DNA of 39,092 bases from Streptomyces sp. CoH27 (GTDB taxonomy: Bacteria; Actinomycetota; Actinomycetes; Streptomycetales; Streptomycetaceae), in contig NZ_JAIQYY010000043.1 in the NCBI RefSeq assembly GCF_020181035.1, positions 6,301-45,392 of the forward strand, in the 5' to 3' direction. Positions within the stretch are counted from its first letter, which is position 1, and every line of letters starts with the position of its first letter. This document shows positions 32,397 to 39,092 of the stretch, in pieces. Made by a program: the position numbers and the translations under genes. A model generated the notes under the pieces. It saw nothing but the letters and a program-made list of their open reading frames with translations. It did no database searches and was not told the origin of the DNA.

Positions 32397-33575
32397 GTGG
32401 CAGTGGAGTACAGCCCCTACGACGAGCAGCTCAACGTTGACCCTTACCCGCTGTACGCGCGGCTCCGGGAGACGGCGCCCGTCCATCACAACGAGGACCT
32501 GGACATCTGGGCGCTGTCCCGGCACGCGGATGTGGACGCCGCGTTGCGTGACTCGGCGGGGTTCTCCAGCGCCAATGGTCCTCTGCTGGATTCCGCCATC
32601 TGGGGAACCGACGCGCACAAGGTGATGTCGTTCAACGCCATGGACCCGCCCGAGCACACCCGGACGCGGGCCCTGGTGTCGGCGGTGTTCAGCCCCCGGC
32701 GCATGGCCGGACTGGAGCCGCGGATCCGCGACATCGTGCGCACCCACCTCGAACCGGCAATGGAGCGCGAATCGTTCGACTTCGTCACCGATGTGGCGGC
32801 CACGGTCCCGATGGACGTGATCTCGGAACTGATCGGGGTCCCGGCCGACGACCGGGCGGAGGCGCGCCGCCTGATCAACCTCGCGTTCCACCGCCCACCG
32901 GGCGCCCGCGACCTCACGCCCGAGAACGCCCAGGCGATGGGCGCGCTGGCGGAACACTACGTGCGCTGGGTCGACGAGCGGCGCCGCACGCCGGGCACAG
33001 ACCTGCTGACCACGCTGGCGCAGGCGTCGGTCGACGGCTCCCCCCTGACCGACCAGCAGATCATCGCCCTGCTGGGTCTGCTGGTCACGGCCGGCTATGA
33101 AACGAGCCTGCGGCTGCTGGGCAACGCCTGGTACTGGGCGTGGCGGCATCCGGAGCAGCGCGCCCGCGCCTTCGACGGGCAGATCACGAACTGGGTCGAG
33201 GAGACCCTGCGGTACGACACTCCCATCCAGTACCTGGTCCGCACGCTCACCGAGGACCGGACCCTGCACGGCGTCCGGCTGCCGAAGGGCGCGCGCGTCC
33301 TGCTGCTGATCGGCGCCGCCAACCGCGACCCCGAGGTGTTCGCGGACGCAGAACGCTTCGACCTCGGCCGCGACACCCACCGCGCGATCAGTTTCGGGGG
33401 TGGCCCGCACTTCTGCCTCGGTGCTCCGCTGGCCCGGCTGGAGGCTCGGATCGTCCTGGACGAACTCGCGGCCCGGATCAGCGCGTACGAGATCGACCCG
33501 GACCGGATCGTCCGCGTCTACACCACCAACATCCGTGGGTTCTCCTCGCTGCCCACCACGATCAAGCTCCGCTGA
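32397..33575 (+). CDS. Cytochrome P450
   Basis: 392 residues from GTG 32397 with GGGAGG nine bases upstream. The frame is open further up to ATG 32187, so a form with about 70 extra residues carrying LUD-relic sequence is possible but less likely. The I-helix motif is TAGYETS (about 231-237), ExxR is E269-T-L-R272, and the haem loop is FGGGPHFCLG with ligand Cys350. It is a class I, soluble bacterial P450 that would receive electrons from a ferredoxin; the nearest one in the window is at 12857. It is followed by the LLM oxidoreductase and probably hydroxylates a natural-product intermediate. Confidence 0.92.
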   Translation: MAVEYSPYDEQLNVDPYPLYARLRETAPVHHNEDLDIWALSRHADVDAALRDSAGFSSANGPLLDSAIWGTDAHKVMSFNAMDPPEHTRTRALVSAVFSPRRMAGLEPRIRDIVRTHLEPAMERESFDFVTDVAATVPMDVISELIGVPADDRAEARRLINLAFHRPPGARDLTPENAQAMGALAEHYVRWVDERRRTPGTDLLTTLAQASVDGSPLTDQQIIALLGLLVTAGYETSLRLLGNAWYWAWRHPEQRARAFDGQITNWVEETLRYDTPIQYLVRTLTEDRTLHGVRLPKGARVLLLIGAANRDPEVFADAERFDLGRDTHRAISFGGGPHFCLGAPLARLEARIVLDELAARISAYEIDPDRIVRVYTTNIRGFSSLPTTIKLR

Positions 33576-33593
33576 CCGGTTAGGTGACCGCAC

Positions 33594-34781
33594 ATGAAAT
33601 TCGGCGTATCGACGTTCGTGACCGACAAGGGGATCGCGCCCGACGAGCTCGGGGCGGCGCTGGAGGAACGCGGGTTCGACTCGCTGTTCGTGACCGAGCA
33701 CAGCCATATCCCGGTCAGCCGGGACACGCCGTTCCCTGGCGGAGGCGAGCTGCCCGAAGTCTATTACCGCACGTTCGACCCGGTCGTGGTGCTCACCGCC
33801 GCCGCCGTCGCCACCCAGCGGCTGCGGCTGGGCACCGGCATCGCGCTGATCCCCCAGCGCGACCCGATCGTCTTCGCCAAGGAGATGGCCTCCCTGGACC
33901 AGGTGTCCGGCGGCCGCGCCGTCCTCGGTATCGGCGCCGGCTGGAACCGGGAGGAGATGCGCGACCACGGCACCGACCCGCGCACCCGGATGGAGCTGAT
34001 GCGCGAGCGCGTCCTGGCGATGAAGGAGCTGTGGACCCGCGAACAGGCCGAGTTCCACGGCAAGTACGTGGACTTCCCCCCGGCGTACTCCTGGCCGAAG
34101 CCGCTCCACCCGATACCCGTGCTGGTCGGCGGCTGGGGGCCGGGAACGTTCGACCGGGTGCTGGAGTACGGCGACGGCTGGTTCCCGTACGCCGCGAACC
34201 CCGAGGTGCTCGCCGCCGGCATCGCCGAGCTGCGGGAGCGTGCCGGGCGGCGGGTGCCGGTGGTGGTGCACGCGGCCGCGCCCGAGCGCCAGGCCGTCGT
34301 GGCCCTGACGGAGGCGGGGGTGGACGAGATCACCTTCAACCTGCCGCCCGCGCCGCGCGACGTGACCGAAGTCGCCCTCGGGCTACTGCACTTTGAGTAC
34401 TGCGGCGCTGAACTGGAATCCCACTCCCTCGCCGATCAGGAGAACGACATCACCGCTGCTGCACCGGTCGTGGTCCATGAGATACGACAGCGCGCTGAAC
34501 TGGTCGCCGGGACCGATGTGGCTCGTCGTCGCGTAGTAGTCCCACGCGGTGCGGGAAAGGGGCACGTTCAGCATGTCCAGGTACCGCTGCAGGAAGGCCC
34601 TCCCGATGGCCGGCAGGAGCACGTAGGCGACATCGTCCAGGTCGACACCGGCCAGGGAAAGGGCGGCGTCGACCGTGGACGTCAAAGCGGCTTCGAGGCG
34701 TTCGTGAGCCTCGTCGGGGGTCATGCGGGTCTCGAAGAACGCGCGGGCGCGCGCGCTGATGTCGACGGCCGTGCGCGCTGA
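33594..34781 (+). CDS. LLM-class F420-dependent oxidoreductase with read-through 3' end
   Basis: Residues 1-262 are a clear luciferase-like/F420 oxidoreductase (MKFGVSTFVTDKGIAPDELG, GFDSLFVTEHSHIPV, LRLGTGIALIPQRDPI, GIGAGWNREEMRDHG, DEITFNLPPAPRD). After about position 34382 the frame has lost family similarity and continues for roughly 130 residues in the antisense of KASIII-2, ending at 34781. The likely natural tail is missing about 10-20 residues. The start has AGGTGA upstream, 18 bp after the P450 stop, so the two are coexpressed. Activity of the extended form is uncertain. The family reduces F420-dependent substrates in the cytosol. Confidence 0.75.
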   Translation: MKFGVSTFVTDKGIAPDELGAALEERGFDSLFVTEHSHIPVSRDTPFPGGGELPEVYYRTFDPVVVLTAAAVATQRLRLGTGIALIPQRDPIVFAKEMASLDQVSGGRAVLGIGAGWNREEMRDHGTDPRTRMELMRERVLAMKELWTREQAEFHGKYVDFPPAYSWPKPLHPIPVLVGGWGPGTFDRVLEYGDGWFPYAANPEVLAAGIAELRERAGRRVPVVVHAAAPERQAVVALTEAGVDEITFNLPPAPRDVTEVALGLLHFEYCGAELESHSLADQENDITAAAPVVVHEIRQRAELVAGTDVARRRVVVPRGAGKGHVQHVQVPLQEGPPDGRQEHVGDIVQVDTGQGKGGVDRGRQSGFEAFVSLVGGHAGLEERAGARADVDGRAR

Positions 34782-35426
34782 GGGGACGTCGGCATGCAGC
34801 CCGCTCAGGGTGGGATCGGTGAGGGTCGCTCCGGAGAGGAGACGGGCGTACCCGGCCTCGCGGCTGAGCACGACGGCGGCGGCGCCGTCCGCGAACACGA
34901 AGTTGGGGTTGCAGTTGAACCGATCGATGTGGGGCTGCCGCCACAGATCGCCGGCGACGACGAGGGCGGCACGGTCGTCGGTGACCAGCAGGCGGTGCCC
35001 GGCCATGACGAGGGCATCCACACCGGCAGCGCAGGACGCGTTCGAGAGCTGGGTGGCGAAGGCGCAAGGAGAGCGGACGGCTTCGGCGATCGCTGCGGGA
35101 ACGTTGTAAAGGGGCGTGTGCGTGAAGGGGAACACGCTCACGAACAGCACGCTGCGGATATCGGTGGCCGGTACGGTGGAACGCGCGATGGCCGACGAGG
35201 CGGCACCGGCCGCGAGGTCGAGGATGGTGGTTGATTCCTTCGCGATGGTGACGCCGCTGTATCCGGCTATGTCGGCGCTCTCCTGCGGGTATTGTCCGTC
35301 GCGGACGGCGTCCTCGACGGACAGAGCGGGCGGAAGCTCGGCCGCGGCTGAAGCGATGTAGATCGCGTCCCCCGCCGTGAAGTCGGTAGCGCTGGGGATC
35401 AGAGCCGGATAGGAGGACTGTGTCAT
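34383..35426 (-). CDS. KASIII-like ketoacyl/acyl-transferase, copy 2
   Basis: 347 residues; ATG 35426 has GGAAGG six bases upstream. It is a close paralogue of copy 1. The nucleophile is Cys132 in SNASCAAGVDA. As in copy 1, the FabH His is replaced (VLLPAIGRAF, Ala273) and the FabH Asn is a His (TSHIGPGDQ, His303). The block at 34801-34889 is 97 percent identical in DNA to 30400-30488 in copy 1 (3 differences in 89), which suggests recent duplication or gene conversion. Unlike copy 1 it has no matching ECF promoter. Its last 399 nt overlap the read-through part of the LLM gene. Confidence 0.82.
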   Translation of the reverse strand: MTQSSYPALIPSATDFTAGDAIYIASAAAELPPALSVEDAVRDGQYPQESADIAGYSGVTIAKESTTILDLAAGAASSAIARSTVPATDIRSVLFVSVFPFTHTPLYNVPAAIAEAVRSPCAFATQLSNASCAAGVDALVMAGHRLLVTDDRAALVVAGDLWRQPHIDRFNCNPNFVFADGAAAVVLSREAGYARLLSGATLTDPTLSGLHADVPSARTAVDISARARAFFETRMTPDEAHERLEAALTSTVDAALSLAGVDLDDVAYVLLPAIGRAFLQRYLDMLNVPLSRTAWDYYATTSHIGPGDQFSALSYLMDHDRCSSGDVVLLIGEGVGFQFSAAVLKVQ

Positions 35427-35492
35427 GGTGAGCCTTCCGTGTTGGCGGTTGCGGCCGTGCTTGCGGGCGGTGAACACCTAGGAGCGCACGAG

Positions 35493-35526
35493 GACCCGGC
35501 GACGGGCAGTCACCCGCCGACGGGTC
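35493..35526 (-). terminator. Likely terminator of the FAD monooxygenase gene
   Basis: An imperfect 14-bp hairpin: GACCCGGCGACGGG (35493-35506) and CCCGCCGACGGGTC (35513-35526), with 2 mismatched pairs and a 6-nt loop. It starts 18 bp beyond the stop of the FAD monooxygenase and precedes the KASIII-2 upstream region. Confidence 0.6.
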
Positions 35527-35544
35527 GTGGCTCCTGACAGGTGT

Positions 35545-37053
35545 TCAGACGGTGGGGAGCGAGTGCGCGGCCGGGGCCAGCTGTCCGACCCGCGGCGGGT
35601 CGGCCTCGTCGTAGTGCGACCACTGCCGGATCTCCCGGCAGTCGGGGCGCAGGAGCATCGCCGCGCCGGGCCGCAGCCCGAGGGCGTCGGCGGTGCCCTC
35701 GTCGAGCAGGTGGACGGCGAGCGGAATCGGCCCGGTGGCGAGGGCCCCGGCCTCGGTCCAGGGCTGTCCCTGCGGCCCGGCGAGCAGGGTGAGACCCTCG
35801 CCGACCAGGTCGATGGTGCTCACCGGGTCGGTCGGCGCCGGGGCGCCGTCCGGGGCCGGAAGCCAGTGGTGCGCCAGCCGCCCGTTGAGGTCCCACGGCA
35901 GGGTTTCGGCGCTGGTGGCGGGCTCGGTGGGCGGTGCGGCGGAGAAGTCCACGTTGTGCTTGCCGACCGGGCGGCGCTCGGTCTCGTACGAGTCGAGCAG
36001 GTCGGCCGGTGCCCATCCCCGCAACACCCAGGCGAGCTTCCAGCCGAGGTCGAAGGCGTCCTGGATCGCGGTGTTCATGCCGGTGCCGCCCCGTGGCGTC
36101 ATCCGGTGCGCCGCGTCGCCGACCAGGAAGCCGCTGCCCTCCCGATACCGCTCCGCGAGCATGGCGGCGAGCGCGAAGCTGCTGAACCGCTCGATCCGCG
36201 GCGAGAGCGTGTCGACGCCCGCGGCGCGGGCCAGCAGCTTTGCCAGCTCGGCTGCTTCGAGGTCGGCCAGCCCGGCCTGGTCCGGCGTGCGGCCCCGCGC
36301 GAAGGCCCACCGGTCCCCGTGGCCCCGGCGGCTGAGGAAGCCGGCGGCGTCCGGCCGGGTGATCATGTAGACGGCGGGTTTCCGGTCCCCGACATCGGGA
36401 TTGATCGATGCCCGGAACTGGACCGCCTCGTAGGCGCCCAGGTGATCCAGGCCTTCCATGGCAATGCCGAGCTGCTCGCGCACCGTGCTGTACGGGCCGT
36501 CCGCGCCGATCACGTAACGCGCTTCGAGCGGGTGGGTGCTCCCGGTCCGCGGGTCCAGCAGGGTGGCCTGGACGCCGTCGTCATCCTGGCGGAGCCCGGT
36601 CAGCTCGCATCCCATCCGCACCGCTGCGGTCGGCATCGTGCGCAGATGGGCGAGCAGGACCGACTCCGTGTCGTCCTGCGGCGCCCAGGCCGGCCGGGTC
36701 GGGCTGACCAGAGCCGCCTCGGCCTGTGTCGGGATGGCCATCGGGATCTCGCTGCCCGTGCCGGCGGCCAGCGACTCCGTGACGTACGTGTACGCATCGA
36801 CGTCGCCCGCCCTGGCGCGTACAGCTGCCTCCAGACCCCATCGGCGCATCAGTTCCATGGTCCGGGTACTGATCAGCATGGCGCGCGACAGGGCCGACGG
36901 CTCGGCCCGCTTCTCGACGAGCAGGACATCGATCCCGTAGCCGGCCAGGGTGATGCCGGCCACCATGCCGGCCGGACCGGCGCCCACGATCAGCACCTGG
37001 ACCTGGTCCGGCAGCGATTGCCCTGATTGCCCCGATTGTCGTGATGCTGTCAT
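35545..37053 (-). CDS. FAD-dependent aromatic monooxygenase (PheA/TfdB type)
   Basis: 502 residues. The FAD-binding Rossmann motif is VLIVGAGPAGMVAGITLAG near residue 20, the DG motif is VIGADGPYSTVREQLGIAM and the GD motif is GFLVGDAAHRMTPRGGTGMN. The C-terminus is a thioredoxin-like extension as in phenol hydroxylases. These enzymes use NAD(P)H and O2 to hydroxylate aromatic or polyketide rings. Start ATG 37053 has no clear ribosome site, so an internal start after the QSGQSGQS stretch is possible. It is divergent from the LUD gene. Confidence 0.88.
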   Translation of the reverse strand: MTASRQSGQSGQSLPDQVQVLIVGAGPAGMVAGITLAGYGIDVLLVEKRAEPSALSRAMLISTRTMELMRRWGLEAAVRARAGDVDAYTYVTESLAAGTGSEIPMAIPTQAEAALVSPTRPAWAPQDDTESVLLAHLRTMPTAAVRMGCELTGLRQDDDGVQATLLDPRTGSTHPLEARYVIGADGPYSTVREQLGIAMEGLDHLGAYEAVQFRASINPDVGDRKPAVYMITRPDAAGFLSRRGHGDRWAFARGRTPDQAGLADLEAAELAKLLARAAGVDTLSPRIERFSSFALAAMLAERYREGSGFLVGDAAHRMTPRGGTGMNTAIQDAFDLGWKLAWVLRGWAPADLLDSYETERRPVGKHNVDFSAAPPTEPATSAETLPWDLNGRLAHHWLPAPDGAPAPTDPVSTIDLVGEGLTLLAGPQGQPWTEAGALATGPIPLAVHLLDEGTADALGLRPGAAMLLRPDCREIRQWSHYDEADPPRVGQLAPAAHSLPTV

Positions 37054-37188
37054 GGTGTCTGACGCTAGGCACCGCCCGAGTACGCCGTCAAGGCAAGGGC
37101 AGCGGCTGTCAAGTGGGCGTCGAGCGGCGCTCGTTGGAGAGGCGTCTCCACGGCCTCGACCAACACCGCGGACAGGTTGTGGAGGGCT

Positions 37189-37223
37189 TCGCCTCACATT
37201 CCGGCGGGCTGTCCTGTCGTACT
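37189..37223 (+). promoter_or_regulatory. ECF-type promoter, copy c, for the LUD gene
   Basis: TCGCCTCACATTCCGG (37189-37204), 11 nt, GTCGTACT (37216-37223). Expected transcription start near 37230, about 50 bp before the LUD ATG. It sits in the 226-bp divergent gap with the FAD monooxygenase. Confidence 0.8.
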
Positions 37224-37279
37224 GATGAGACGAACGCATCGTCCAGCGAGCTGACACACTCAACCAGTCAGGAGACACC

Positions 37280-37909
37280 ATGAACACCCCGGCTCTGCAG
37301 ACGCAGTTCACCGAACCGGCGCCCGCCGAGCGCCTGGAGCAGGTGGCCGCCGCGCTGAGGGAGAAGAACTTCGACGTCGAGATCCTCGATGACGCCGCCG
37401 CCGCGCGGGCCCGCATCAAGGACCTGATCCCCGAGGGCGCCACCGTGTTCACCGGGGCCAGCGAGACCCTCCGCCTGTCCGGCATCGACGAGGACATCAA
37501 CGGCAGCGGACGCTACGACTCCGTCAAGGCACGCAGCACCACCATGGACCGTGCCACCCAGATCAAGGAGATCTGGCAGCTGCTCGCCTGCCCCGACGTC
37601 ATCGTGGGCAGCGCCGCCGCGGTCACGGAGACCGGCTCCGTGGTGTTCGCCTCGGCCAGTGGCAGCCAGCTGGCCGGTTACTCGGGCGCCGCGCAGCGCG
37701 TGATCTGGGTCGTCGGAGCGCAGAAGATCGTGCCCGACCTGAGCACCGCGCTGCGTCGCATCGAAGAACACTGCGTCCCGCTGGAGGACGAGCGCTGCAA
37801 GCAGGCTTACGGAGTGCCCAGCTCCCTCAACCGCCTGCTCGTCCTCAACGCCGAGCCCGCCCCCGGGCGCGTCACCCTCCTGCTGCTCCGCGAAGCCATC
37901 GGATTCTGA
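37280..37909 (+). CDS. LUD-domain protein (LutC/YkgG type)
   Basis: 209 residues; ATG 37280 follows AGGAGAC. The LUD core reads FDVEILDDAAAARARIKDLI, EGATVFTGASETLRLSG, DVIVGSAAAVTETGSVV, QRVIWVVGAQKIVPDL and SLNRLLVLNAEPAPGRVTLL. LUD proteins work with lactate-utilisation or electron-transfer enzymes, and some are linked to oxidative stress; the partner genes lutA and lutB are absent here. A degraded copy of its 3' end lies upstream of the P450. Expression is expected from the ECF-type promoter 60 bp before the ATG. Confidence 0.85.
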   Translation: MNTPALQTQFTEPAPAERLEQVAAALREKNFDVEILDDAAAARARIKDLIPEGATVFTGASETLRLSGIDEDINGSGRYDSVKARSTTMDRATQIKEIWQLLACPDVIVGSAAAVTETGSVVFASASGSQLAGYSGAAQRVIWVVGAQKIVPDLSTALRRIEEHCVPLEDERCKQAYGVPSSLNRLLVLNAEPAPGRVTLLLLREAIGF

Positions 37910-38090
37910 CACCACCGGCAGTCACGCACGCGCCTCGGGCCCGATCAGCGTGAGCACAGCGGCAGCCGCCCCGTACCGGCAACCCGGTGCCGGGCTGTCG
38001 TGCGGTGTGATCGGGTGCCGGGGCGCGGTCAGGTGAAGGGCGGGTTCGGGTGCCGGGTCCGCGCGCGTGCGACAGCCGGACCCGGCCATG

Positions 38091-38123
38091 CGTACGACAC
38101 CACGGCGAGGGACCGGTCGTACG
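38091..38123. promoter_or_regulatory. Inverted repeat upstream of the SDR gene
   Basis: CGTACGAC (38091-38098) and GTCGTACG (38116-38123), 8-bp arms with a 17-nt gap, 46 bp before the SDR start. Possible operator. The rest of the 259-bp gap after the LUD gene holds only short GC-rich sequence. Confidence 0.4.
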
Positions 38124-38168
38124 TATGTTCCGGCTGGTCCGTCGCATGAACACCAGGAGGGGACGACC

Positions 38169-38948
38169 ATGTCTGGTCTGCAGGACAAGGTAGTGATCGT
38201 GACGGGCGGCTCCGGCGGGCTGGGCGCGGCGACGGCGGCCTGCATGGCCCGGGGTGGGGCCAGGGTGGTGGTCACCGGCCGGGACAGCAAGGAAGGCGAG
38301 AAGGCCGCCGCCGACATCGGGGGTGTGTTCCTCCGCCACGACGTGACCAGCGAGGACGACTGGCGTGCCGTGGTGGAAGCGACGGTCGACCGCTACGGCC
38401 GGCTGGACGGCCTGGTCAACAACGCCGGCACGGACTCCTGGTCACTGATCGAGAACGAGTCTCTGGAGCAGTTCGAACGAGTCCTGAAGGTCAACCTGAC
38501 CGGGGTGTTCCTCGGGCTGAAGGCGGTCATCGCGCCGATGAAGGCGGCCGGCGGTGGCTCGATCGTCAACATCGGCTCCGCCACGGCGCTGACAGGACAC
38601 CCCATGACCTCGGGGTACGGGGCGTCCAAGTGGGGTCTGCGTGGCCTCACCAAGACGGCTGCGGTGGAACTGGGCCGCTACCGGATCCGGGTGAACTCCG
38701 TCCACCCCGGCCTGGTCCACACCCCGATGACCGAGGCCCATGGCGCGCGGCTCGGGGAGGGCAACTTCCCGCTGGCCCCACTGGGCCGGGTCGGCGTGCC
38801 GGAGGAGATAGGCGAGGCGGTGTCCTTCCTGGTCTCCGATGCGGCCGCGTACATGACGGGCGCGGACATCGCCGTGGACGGTGGCTGGACGGCCGGGGAG
38901 GCCGCCCTGATGCAGCATGCCGACGCCCCCGGCACCCCGGCGGACTGA
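38169..38948 (+). CDS. Short-chain dehydrogenase/reductase
   Basis: 259 residues; ATG 38169 has AGGAGGGG seven bases upstream. The dinucleotide-binding motif is TGGSGGLGAA (about residues 12-21), NNAG lies near 84, and the catalytic Ser-Tyr-Lys set is S-x12-Y-x3-K (GSATAL...SGYGASK) around 136-158. The C-terminus YMTGADIAVDGGWTAG is typical of the classical SDR/FabG family. It would reduce a ketone or oxidise an alcohol with NAD(P)(H). It is a tailoring-type enzyme near the FAD monooxygenase and the P450. Confidence 0.9.
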   Translation: MSGLQDKVVIVTGGSGGLGAATAACMARGGARVVVTGRDSKEGEKAAADIGGVFLRHDVTSEDDWRAVVEATVDRYGRLDGLVNNAGTDSWSLIENESLEQFERVLKVNLTGVFLGLKAVIAPMKAAGGGSIVNIGSATALTGHPMTSGYGASKWGLRGLTKTAAVELGRYRIRVNSVHPGLVHTPMTEAHGARLGEGNFPLAPLGRVGVPEEIGEAVSFLVSDAAAYMTGADIAVDGGWTAGEAALMQHADAPGTPAD

Positions 38949-38974
38949 GCGCACAGGGAAAGCCCCCACCATTC

Positions 38975-39092
38975 CTAGAGACTGAGCGGGAGCGAGTCCT
39001 GTTGCCAGGACTCGTGCTCAGCCGGGCGCCCCGAACGGTGTTGGGCGTCCTGGTCCACCGCGTTCGCTCCGCGTCCGGCGCGCACGGATCGT
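38975..39092 (-). CDS. Possible C-terminal end of an unrecognised gene (partial)
   Basis: On the minus strand an open frame enters from the right edge and ends at TAG 38975, with tail HESWQQDSLPLSL. Third codon positions are only moderately GC-rich, and the sequence overlaps the hairpin that terminates the SDR gene, so this may not be coding. I do not recognise it. Confidence 0.25.
   Translation of the reverse strand, partial: RSVRAGRGANAVDQDAQHRSGRPAEHESWQQDSLPLSL
38982..39021 (+). terminator. Strong terminator after the SDR gene
   Basis: CGAGTCCTG (38993-39001), loop TTGC, CAGGACTCG (39006-39014): a perfect 9-bp stem, extended by outer arms CTGAGC (38982-38987) and GCTCAG (39016-39021). 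It begins 34 bp after the SDR stop. Confidence 0.75.

Noticed and set aside
1..39092. CRISPR arrays, tRNA or rRNA genes, intact insertion sequences, Rex boxes upstream of cydA
   Set aside because: I looked for evenly spaced repeats, cloverleaf tRNA ends, transposase motifs with terminal repeats and TTGTGAA-type dyads and found none convincing.
38975..39092. Right-edge minus-strand frame as a confident gene
   Set aside because: Kept only as a low-confidence feature, since it overlaps a strong terminator hairpin and has moderate codon bias.

Overview
The window is high-GC actinobacterial chromosome, almost certainly Streptomyces. The pointers are very high GC at third codon positions, frequent GTG/TTG starts, a typical Streptomyces intergenic repeat near 260-313, a CloQ/NphB-type aromatic prenyltransferase, F420-type and LysR proteins, and two sigma-factor genes that each carry the rare TTA codon. 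I see no tRNA, rRNA, CRISPR array or intact insertion sequence. Most of the window looks like accessory, natural-product-type DNA.

Layout. 1-5614: the tail of metK, an O-methyltransferase, a HEAT-repeat protein, a double SMI1/KNR4 protein, a small secreted Cys-rich protein, a frameshifted relic and a DinB-like protein. 5694-11552: a complete cytochrome bd operon (cydA-cydB-cydD-cydC) on the minus strand. 11756-17006: a LysR regulator, a [2Fe-2S] ferredoxin, a Tat-exported multicopper oxidase, a second O-methyltransferase and a soluble ABBA prenyltransferase; these form the tailoring kit for a small prenylated, methylated, oxidised aromatic. 17096-24136: seven tightly overlapping minus-strand genes that match the ebo (EboA/B/C/E/F) metabolite-trafficking cassette, with inositol-3-phosphate synthase in the place of the sugar-phosphate cyclase EboD. 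24246-25448: a secreted ScyD/ScyE-like beta-propeller directly upstream of that cassette. 25697-28751: a DHA2 drug exporter, an ECF sigma factor and a YdhR-like protein preceded by a short coupled ORF.

28996-39092 is a second accessory island: LysR, two paralogous KASIII-like enzymes with altered catalytic residues, a SnoaL-tailed ECF sigma factor, a P450, an LLM (F420-type) oxidoreductase, a FAD monooxygenase, a LUD-domain protein and an SDR. Three copies of one two-block promoter (ACATTCCGG, 11 nt, GTCGTACT) precede KASIII-1, the P450 and the LUD gene, and the sigma gene lies among them. This suggests a sigma regulon, itself probably under bldA (TTA codon) control. The P450 promoter copy is followed by a degraded LUD gene, so the island has a history of duplication and rearrangement. 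The LLM gene has lost its own stop codon and reads about 130 codons into the antisense of KASIII-2.

Working model (inference): a prenylated aromatic or related metabolite is built and tailored in the cytoplasm, and the ebo-like cassette plus the ScyD/E-like exoprotein handle precursor traffic or maturation outside the membrane. The right-hand island may belong to another pathway that continues beyond the window.
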